Shown in pieces: positions 6,230 to 7,787 of a stretch of 7,787 nucleotides of DNA. The position numbers and the translations under genes are program-made. The DNA comes from Verrucomicrobiota bacterium (GTDB lineage Bacteria; Verrucomicrobiota; Verrucomicrobiia; Chthoniobacterales; UBA10450). The notes beneath the pieces were generated by a model. That model was not told the DNA's origin. It saw only the letters and a program-made list of their open reading frames with translations, and searched no databases. The first letter of the stretch is position 1, and the number at the start of each line of letters is the position of its first letter. The stretch is from contig QHQU01000075.1 of assembly GCA_003219925.1 (NCBI GenBank), positions 1-7,787 of the forward strand. The letters are read 5' to 3'.

Positions 6230-6357
6230 GAGCCGAGCATAAGGAGCGTAATAATGTCATGCAATCCAACGCGCATTTAACTTCTGGTTGTTCTCTGACC
6301 TCCTGTTCGCGACTTTTTCCTTTTTAATTCTTAATTTCTAATTTTTAATTCTCACTT
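6230..6357. promoter_or_regulatory. Divergent promoter region with an AT-rich degenerate repeat tract
   Basis: This gap separates the antiporter (minus) from the frameshifted small gene (plus). Its right part, 6314-6354, is a T-rich tract built from repeated TTTTTAATTC / TTAATTTC / TAATTTTTAATTC units, ending 3 nt before the ATG at 6358. TCCTTTTTAATTC (6318-6330) is identical to 2416-2428 upstream of the DUF3175 gene. No Shine-Dalgarno sequence serves either start. AGGAGG on the minus strand (within 6297-6306) has no start codon at a usable distance. Confidence 0.4.
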
Positions 6358-6680
6358 ATGCCTGGAGTTTGTGTCATCGTCGCTTACCGCCCGAAACCCG
6401 GTAAGGGAGATGAATTGCTCGAATTAGTCCAAAGTCGCGTCCCAACTTTACGCCAGGAAGGACTCGTGACGGATCGGGCTCCGACCATCATGCGGGCGCG
6501 TGATGGCACAATCGTCGAAGTATCGGAATGGAAATCACGCGAGGCAATCGATGCCGCGCACAAAAATCCTACGTCCTCGCCATGTGGGAAGAATTTTTTG
6601 CGCTGTGCGATTGCGATCCGCTGAATACGTTAGCGGAGGCAGGGGAAATGTTTGCCGCCTTCGAGACGATCGATCCCTAG
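6358..6680 (+). pseudogene. ABM-domain (antibiotic biosynthesis monooxygenase-like) protein, one-base frameshift
   Basis: The first 71 residues (GVCVIVAYRPKPGKGDELLE, then RAPTIMRARDGTIVEVSEW and AIDAAHKNP) have the pattern of a small dimeric alpha/beta-barrel ABM-like protein: a beta strand, a helix and a strand with the EVSEWKS ending. After AHKNP the frame turns into unrelated sequence and stops at 6624. From about 6573 a different frame reads VLAMWEEFFALCDCD, LNTLAEAGEMFAAFE and stops at TAG 6678-6680, which is how I would expect the C-terminal helix of such a protein to continue. Restoring one base between about 6562 and 6572 gives an intact protein of roughly 107 residues. The cause may be a real deletion (an A run at 6562-6566, or CCTAC from CCTTAC) or a sequencing error. 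ABM-like proteins include quinol oxygenases and many of unknown activity; the substrate cannot be named. Confidence 0.7.
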
Positions 6681-6694
6681 CGACTGTTGGAGAA

Positions 6695-6814
6695 CCCTCA
6701 TCCTAACCTTCTCCCCAAGGGAGAAGGAACCGCTCTCTCGCGCAATGGGAAGTACTAGGCTCCTCTCCCATTCTCTCCCGCTGGGAGAGACGCACGCGTC
6801 AGCGGCAGTGAGGG
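6695..6814. repeat. 120-bp composite palindromic repeat element
   Basis: The element opens with CCCTCA (6695-6700) and closes with TGAGGG (6809-6814), its reverse complement. Inside, CCTTCTCCC (6707-6715) pairs with GGGAGAAGG (6719-6727) over a 3-nt loop, and TCTCTCCC (6772-6779) pairs with GGGAGAGA (6783-6790) over GCT. This CCCTCA...CTCTCCC/GGGAGAG...TGAGGG pattern resembles interspersed intergenic repeats common in many bacterial genomes; the family name is not certain. It begins 14 nt after the TAG of the broken ABM-like gene. Confidence 0.65.
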
Positions 6815-6880
6815 CCGTTTTTCAGCAATCTGCTAGACAGTAATTGGCTTTGTCGAACGGCTGATGCTGAAATTGCGAGA

Positions 6881-6899
6881 GTGTCGTCAGGCGCGACAC
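6881..6899. terminator. Hairpin in the convergent gap (candidate terminator)
   Basis: GTGTCG (6881-6886) pairs with CGACAC (6894-6899) across a 7-nt loop and is followed by GTTTATAG. It lies downstream of both convergent neighbours. The T content after it is low, so termination is only suggested. A CCGTTAG duplication (6921-6927 and 6930-6936) follows. Confidence 0.3.
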
Positions 6900-6951
6900 G
6901 TTTATAGTGCAATCCATCTCCCGTTAGCTCCGTTAGAAACGACATAAAAAG

Positions 6952-7016
6952 GCGGCTCGTCTCGATGCCACAATTTCAATGAAACGTAAAATTGTAGGGC
7001 GTCTCGGCGAGATGCC
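6952..7016. repeat. Double-palindrome element near the end of the beta-propeller gene
   Basis: ACAATTT (6970-6976) pairs with AAATTGT (6989-6995). Next to it, GGCGTCTCG-G-CGAGATGCC (6998-7016) is a near-perfect 19-bp palindrome with a single G-T mismatch. A related half, GTCTCGATGCC (6959-6969), precedes the first stem, so the whole can fold as one imperfect inverted repeat. It lies 30 nt beyond the stop of the minus-strand gene. It could act as a terminator, although it looks more like a copy of an interspersed palindrome. Confidence 0.45.
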
Positions 7017-7045
7017 ATCGTTAACCGGCAGCTGACACAGCGGCC

Positions 7046-7714
7046 TTACAAACTGTTCGGCGCTGCGAATGAAACGATCTCGTTAGTTGCGCGATGATTC
7101 GACCAGAAATGTTCACCGTCGAAGGTAAGCGAGCGTGACGCGAATGGGATAAGTGCGAGATCGTTGACCACCGGCGCTTCCTCCTTCGGATCGAGACGTG
7201 CAATCCGCCAATCTTCCGCCGGCTTTTCCACTCCACGCAGGACGTAGATCATTCCGTCAACGAACGTATGGCCGCAGATTTCCGCCCCGACATCAATCAC
7301 GCGCAAGATGCCGCCGCCGGCATCCAGTTTCAGGATTCGATGTTTATACCATTGGCTAAGGTAGATATTTCCCCCGTCGTAACTGAGATATGATCCGGTA
7401 AACTCCGGGCAAGCGATTCGTTCCTTGTCCGAGAAGCCGGTATCGGGAACGAACGAGCGAATGTAACGGTCATCGTTTGCACCCTCACCAATAGTGAAAC
7501 GGATCGACCCATTGGTGGAAACCGCCGCCCACGGAATTCCCGGCGCTTCGATATCCTCGGTAACTTTCCACTCCGCCGGATCAATCGCATACACTCGCCG
7601 CAGATCGCGCGATCCCATCCAAAGCACGCCACGCTTGCCATCCCACGCCAACGCCTGTGGCGCCACTGCCGGAGAAGGGAGCCGTCGTTGTTCGAAAATG
7701 GTGGGAAGTTTCAT
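7046..7714 (-). CDS. Beta-propeller protein of unknown function (SMP-30/NHL-like repeats)
   Basis: A 222-residue protein with no signal peptide or membrane segment. It is built from repeats of about 45 residues, each with a 'DG..(L/I)W/Y...' strand followed by '(R)(I/V)..(L/I)D': ALAWDG...LWMGSRDLRRVYAIDP (21-46), YLSYDGGNIYLSQW...ILKLD (109-131), FVDGMIYVLRG...RIARLD (151-175) and SLTFDGEHFWSNH...IVSF (195-216). That periodicity is typical of beta-propellers such as SMP-30/gluconolactonase, NHL or YncE-like proteins, but at about five repeats it is short for a closed six-bladed propeller. I see no known catalytic signature, so no reaction is assigned. I chose the ATG at 7714; a TTG at 7723 would add only three residues. 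A 10-bp palindrome sits directly before the ATG. It converges on the broken ABM-like gene. Confidence 0.7.
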   Translation of the reverse strand: MKLPTIFEQRRLPSPAVAPQALAWDGKRGVLWMGSRDLRRVYAIDPAEWKVTEDIEAPGIPWAAVSTNGSIRFTIGEGANDDRYIRSFVPDTGFSDKERIACPEFTGSYLSYDGGNIYLSQWYKHRILKLDAGGGILRVIDVGAEICGHTFVDGMIYVLRGVEKPAEDWRIARLDPKEEAPVVNDLALIPFASRSLTFDGEHFWSNHRATNEIVSFAAPNSL

Positions 7715-7753
7715 ATTGCGCAATCAACATCAATTCACGCCGGCAAATGCGCA
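7715..7753 (-). promoter_or_regulatory. Palindrome ATTGCGCAAT and second TGCGCA core upstream of the beta-propeller gene
   Basis: ATTGCGCAAT (7715-7724) is a perfect 10-bp palindrome adjoining the ATG. A second TTGCGCA copy, read on the minus strand, has its TGCGCA core at 7748-7753, 31 bp away centre to centre, close to three helical turns. A paired operator is possible. A site this near the start would also affect the ribosome binding region, and no Shine-Dalgarno sequence is present. Confidence 0.25.
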
Positions 7754-7787
7754 ACCAGAAGCGAACTGTAGATTTCTAACTTCGTGG

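Noticed and set aside
6559..6575. Programmed -1 frameshifting in the ABM-like gene
   Set aside because: The A run does not form a good slippery heptamer in the reading frame, no downstream pseudoknot is obvious, and small proteins of this kind are not known for recoding; a mutation or sequencing error is simpler.
6652..6843. 63-codon plus-strand frame after the ABM-like gene
   Set aside because: It is made almost entirely of the 120-bp palindromic repeat.
1..7787. CRISPR array, phage module, transposase or defence island
   Set aside because: No regularly spaced direct repeats and no nuclease, integrase, transposase or helicase-like proteins are present on either strand.

Overview
The window looks like an ordinary chromosomal stretch from a free-living bacterium with moderate GC content. 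My best guess is a soil-type Verrucomicrobiota member (Chthoniobacterales/Udaeobacter-like). That guess rests on the gene mix (a DUF164/CdsZ-type zinc-ribbon protein, a eukaryote-like archaemetzincin, DUF3175), on starts without Shine-Dalgarno sequences, and on many short palindromic elements in the gaps. It is inference: there is no rRNA or other taxonomic marker.

Layout from left to right. (1) 1-286, minus: N-terminal part of a coiled-coil DUF164/CdsZ-type protein running off the left edge. (2) 481-1578, plus: membrane acyltransferase of the OafA/acyltransferase-3 family, divergent from gene 1. (3) 1669-2043, plus: small DoxX-like membrane protein, after a 34-nt hairpin. (4) 2044-2444: about 400 bp without a convincing gene, holding a cluster of hairpins and inverted repeats. 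(5) 2445-2744 and 2762-3709, plus: a DUF3175 protein and an archaemetzincin zinc protease, 17 nt apart and probably co-transcribed. (6) 3753-4847, minus: AmrS, the radical-SAM enzyme of the AmmeMemoRadiSam group, convergent with the protease. (7) 4950-5038: an 89-bp candidate palindromic element. (8) 5081-6229, minus: ChaA-type calcium/cation-proton antiporter. (9) 6358-6680, plus: a small antibiotic-biosynthesis-monooxygenase-like gene broken by a one-base frameshift. (10) 6681-7045: a gap with a 120-bp composite palindromic repeat and further hairpins. (11) 7046-7714, minus: a beta-propeller protein of unknown function.

The genes do not form one obvious pathway. The only tight pair is DUF3175 plus archaemetzincin. 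AmrS stands here without its usual AMMECR1-like and MEMO1-like partners. I see no CRISPR array, tRNA, rRNA, transposase, phage module or defence island. The most interesting signals are the eukaryote-like archaemetzincin with a possible signal peptide, the density of different palindromic elements in the gaps, the frameshifted small oxygenase-like gene, and the absence of a Shine-Dalgarno sequence at every gene start.
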